Shown piece by piece: positions 6,884 through 9,307 of a stretch of DNA of 9,307 nucleotides. This DNA comes from Brevundimonas sp. GTDB taxonomy: Bacteria > Pseudomonadota > Alphaproteobacteria > Caulobacterales > Caulobacteraceae. Both the position numbers and the translations under genes were made by a program. The notes beneath the pieces were generated by a model that did not search any database, had not been told where the DNA came from, and was given only the letters and a program-made list of their open reading frames with translations. Where the stretch lies: assembly GCA_024711185.1 (NCBI GenBank), contig JANJTI010000067.1, positions 1-9,307 on the forward strand, given 5' to 3'. Every line of letters starts with the position of its first letter. Positions within the stretch are counted from its first letter, which is position 1.

Positions 6884-7903
6884 TCAGACGCCGTAGAACT
6901 CCCGGTACCACTCCACGAAACGGCCGACGCCGACGTCGATGGGCGTCTTAGGGTTGTAGCCGAGGGCGGCGCGGGTCTCGCCGACGTCGGCCTCGGTGCG
7001 GGTCATCTCGCCCTCCTGGGTCGGGAGGACGTTCAGGATCGCCTTCTTGCCCAGCGCCTGCTCCAGCACCTCGATGTAGCGCGACAGCTTTTCGCGGCGA
7101 CCCGCGCCGAGGTTCAGCAGCCGCCAGGGCGCCACGCCGCTGGTGGCCTGCCCGGGCGCGTCGGCGCGCCACGCCGGATCGGCGCCGGGAACATCGTCCA
7201 GCGCCGCGACGACACCGTCGACGACGTCGTCCACATAGGTGAAGTCGCGCTCCATGGCGCCCGCGCCGTAGACGTCGATCGGCCGGCCCTCGAGGATGGC
7301 GCGGGTGAACTTGAACAGGGCCATGTCCGGCCGGCCCCACGGACCGTAGACCGTGAAGAAGCGCAGGCCGGTGGAGGGGATGCCGAAGATGTAGGCGTAG
7401 GAATGAGCCATCGCCTCGTTGGCGATCTTGGTCGCCGCGTACACGTTCAGCGGATGGGCGACGCCCTGCTGCACCGAAAACGGCAGGGCCGCGGACGCCC
7501 CGTAGACCGAGCTGGTCGAGGCGAAGACAAGATGCTCCGCCTGCACCGCACGAGCGCCCTCCAGCACGGTCAGGAAGCCGACCACGTTGGAGTCGACGTA
7601 GCTCTCGGGGTTCTCGACGCTGTAGCGGATGCCGGCCTGGGCCCCGAGGTGGACGATGCGGCGCGGCGCGTGCTCGGCGAACAGGACCCGCATGGCCTCG
7701 CGGTCGGCGAGGTCGAGGGTGTGGTGGACATAGCCGGGGAGGGCCTCCAGCCGCTCAAGCCGCGCCCGCTTCAAGGCCGGGTCGTAATAGGCGTTGAGGT
7801 TGTCGACGCCGACCACGGTCTCGCCGCGCGCCAGCAGCCGCCGCGCGGTGTGATAGCCGACGAAGCCGGCCGAGCCGGTGACGAGGACGGGGCCCTTGCT
7901 CAT
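6884..7903 (-). CDS. NAD-dependent epimerase, probable UDP-glucuronate 4-epimerase (LpsL type)
   Basis: This 339-residue protein is an extended short-chain dehydrogenase/reductase. Its Rossmann motif is TGSAGFVG (9-16), with D34 in VDNLNAYYD to hold the NAD ribose. The active site shows FASTSSVYG (127-135) and the YxxxK pair Y155/K159 in YAATK. RFFTVYGPWGRPDMALFKF (181-199), RDFTYVDD (219-226) and the C-terminal pattern LNLGAGRREKL...LPTQEGEM follow the UDP-glucuronate 4-epimerase subgroup, which makes UDP-galacturonate for lipopolysaccharide or capsule in the cytoplasm. UDP-glucose 4-epimerases and dTDP-glucose dehydratases fit less well but cannot be excluded by eye. A GAGGG lies 3 nt before the ATG, a short spacing. 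The gene begins 38 bp after the glucoamylase stop on the same strand, so the two are probably co-transcribed. No other sugar-nucleotide gene is in view. Confidence 0.88.
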   Translation of the reverse strand: MSKGPVLVTGSAGFVGYHTARRLLARGETVVGVDNLNAYYDPALKRARLERLEALPGYVHHTLDLADREAMRVLFAEHAPRRIVHLGAQAGIRYSVENPESYVDSNVVGFLTVLEGARAVQAEHLVFASTSSVYGASAALPFSVQQGVAHPLNVYAATKIANEAMAHSYAYIFGIPSTGLRFFTVYGPWGRPDMALFKFTRAILEGRPIDVYGAGAMERDFTYVDDVVDGVVAALDDVPGADPAWRADAPGQATSGVAPWRLLNLGAGRREKLSRYIEVLEQALGKKAILNVLPTQEGEMTRTEADVGETRAALGYNPKTPIDVGVGRFVEWYREFYGV

Positions 7904-7941
7904 CCGCCCTCGTTAGCTCCGAGCAGCGGTCCGCGCCAGCG

Positions 7942-9307
7942 TCAGCGGACGTAGCGCGCCTCGACGGGCGCATAGCGGTCCCACACCGCCCGGTCCGCCA
8001 GCGAGCGCAGCAGCTTGACGTATTCGGCGTGGGTCCAGGCCAGGGGGGTGGCGGAGTTGGTGCCCTGGCCCGGCTGGTAGCCGTGCGCCGTCGGATGGCC
8101 CACGCCGTCCCAGGCCTGTTCCGGCAGCAGCAGGCCCCCGTTGGCGAAAGACTCCATGCCGCGGACGTAGACGTCGCGGACCTCGGTCAGGTCGGTCTCG
8201 CCGCGGGCGAGGCGGGCCGCCAGTTCGTAATGGCCGCGCTCGCCGGTGAAGAAGGGCCACAGGCGGCCGCGCTGGCCAGGATGCATCTCGCCGCCGACGC
8301 CGTAGTTGCCGCCGGTGTCGCTCTGTTCGCCGTAGCCGTCGTTGCCGTAGCGGCGGAAGGCGGGGACGCCGTCGACGTCATAGCGGACGCGGAAGCGGTC
8401 CTCGCGGGTCTGGTCGTCGTATTCCGGCAGGCTGGCGAGGATGGACGGGGCGTCGGGCGCGCGGACGCCGTAGCGGACCAGTTCGAGGAAGCCGCCGTCG
8501 ACGATCCTGTCTTCCGCGTGGGCGGGCTGGCCGTTGTTCTCGCCGATGGGGGCCTTGTCGTTGGGGTCCTCGTTGCGGGTGATGCGCACGAAATACCGGC
8601 CGTCGCCCCATTCGCCGTTGGTGGTGAACATCCGGCTCTCGATCTTCGAGGCGTAGTCGTCGGCGGCGGCCTGATACTTCTGCGCTGACGTTTCATCGCC
8701 GGCCGCCCGGGCGATGTCCGCGGCGGTGGTCAGGCCGGCGATCACGGCGGCGGTGGTCGAGGGAGAATAGCCCTCCTGCTCCTCCCAGCGTTCCTGCTGG
8801 GTCCACGGCGGGGCGATGGCGCGGTCGTTCCACAGCAGGCCGACCGTGCCGCCGTCGACGAGGAAGTCGGCGGCCGGCTTGATCATCCGGCCGTACATGG
8901 TCCGCATCTCGGCGTCGGAGACGAGACCGGCCTGCCACAGCTTCCAGCCCAGCATGATCGGCATGGCGGTCTGGTCCAGCTGGACGCCGACCCATTCGAT
9001 CGTGCCGTCGACCCAGGTCTTCTGCAGGAACCAGCCGGTCGCGCCGGTGTTGCCGGGCGTCTCGGCGTCGACCTGCACCTGCGGCAGGTAGCGGAAGGCG
9101 GCCAGCGGGGTCTCGGTGTCGCCGAGCGCCAGCATGGCCATGGCCACCTGATAGAAGTCGCGCGGCCAGACCGCCTTGTAGCCGGTCGACGGGCTGGTGG
9201 CGTCGACGGTGTCGCCCCACGGATTGCTGAGCGAGGCGATCAGGGCGCCGGCGTGGGTGCGGTCCTCCTGCACCTTGAGCATCAGGGCGGAGGCGTAAGC
9301 GAGCTTG
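7942..9307 (-). CDS. Glucan 1,4-alpha-glucosidase (GH15 glucoamylase), C-terminal catalytic part
   Basis: The gene runs off the right edge. The 454 residues visible (counted from the first whole codon, 9304-9306) cover most of the (alpha/alpha)6 barrel of a family GH15 glucoamylase, which releases glucose from non-reducing ends of alpha-glucans with inversion. The frame stays open to the window end with family-like residues (KLAYASAL before the Met at 9280-9282), so that internal Met is not the start. The substrate-site segment GYKAVWPRDFYQ is at 42-53, with R49 and D50. RWEEQEGYSPST (173-184) contains the general acid E175, and LLLPEQAWDG (392-401) contains the general base E396. LGWKLWQAG and RLWPFFTGERGHYEL are also typical of bacterial GH15. 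The missing 5' part should hold the N-terminal beta-sandwich and any signal peptide, so location cannot be judged. It is the upstream partner of the epimerase gene, 38 bp away. Confidence 0.92.
   Translation of the reverse strand, partial: KLAYASALMLKVQEDRTHAGALIASLSNPWGDTVDATSPSTGYKAVWPRDFYQVAMAMLALGDTETPLAAFRYLPQVQVDAETPGNTGATGWFLQKTWVDGTIEWVGVQLDQTAMPIMLGWKLWQAGLVSDAEMRTMYGRMIKPAADFLVDGGTVGLLWNDRAIAPPWTQQERWEEQEGYSPSTTAAVIAGLTTAADIARAAGDETSAQKYQAAADDYASKIESRMFTTNGEWGDGRYFVRITRNEDPNDKAPIGENNGQPAHAEDRIVDGGFLELVRYGVRAPDAPSILASLPEYDDQTREDRFRVRYDVDGVPAFRRYGNDGYGEQSDTGGNYGVGGEMHPGQRGRLWPFFTGERGHYELAARLARGETDLTEVRDVYVRGMESFANGGLLLPEQAWDGVGHPTAHGYQPGQGTNSATPLAWTHAEYVKLLRSLADRAVWDRYAPVEARYVR

Noticed and set aside
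6329..7954. A 541-codon plus-strand frame opposite the epimerase and the repeat protein.
   Set aside because: It is Arg-rich without motifs and antisense to a clear SDR enzyme with Rossmann and YxxxK motifs.

Overview
The window is very GC-rich, with G or C at most third codon positions, and is densely coded. It looks like a chromosomal segment from an alphaproteobacterium, possibly a member of the Caulobacteraceae such as Brevundimonas. That placement is inference from base composition and the style of UbiA, LigD (PE-LIG-POL order) and the two-domain M16 protein. No marker gene settles it. I see no tRNA, rRNA, transposase, CRISPR array or phage gene, and no stretch over 300 bases lacks a gene.

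Left block (1-3199, minus strand): ligD, a three-domain DNA ligase D for non-homologous end joining, is followed after 46 bp by ubiA, the 4-hydroxybenzoate polyprenyltransferase of ubiquinone synthesis, whose 3' end lies off the left edge. No Ku gene is in the window.

Centre (3339-6152, plus strand): a secreted two-domain M16 zinc peptidase is divergent from ligD across 139 bp. Its N-terminal half has the full zinc site and its C-terminal half is a degenerate copy. A strong hairpin terminator follows it, in the 66 bp between it and a convergent gene.

Right block (6219-9307, minus strand): transcription runs from a GH15 glucoamylase (5' end off the right edge) through a UDP-glucuronate 4-epimerase-like protein 38 bp downstream, then, after 143 bp, a small exported protein built on an exact 12-residue aromatic repeat. 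The first two probably form an operon concerned with glucan or surface polysaccharide metabolism.

The least ordinary object is the small repeat protein at 6219-6740. It has seven in-phase 12-residue units and cysteines that continue the same period. I do not recognise the family. The other five genes are ordinary housekeeping or accessory genes, and I found no multi-gene system that looks new.
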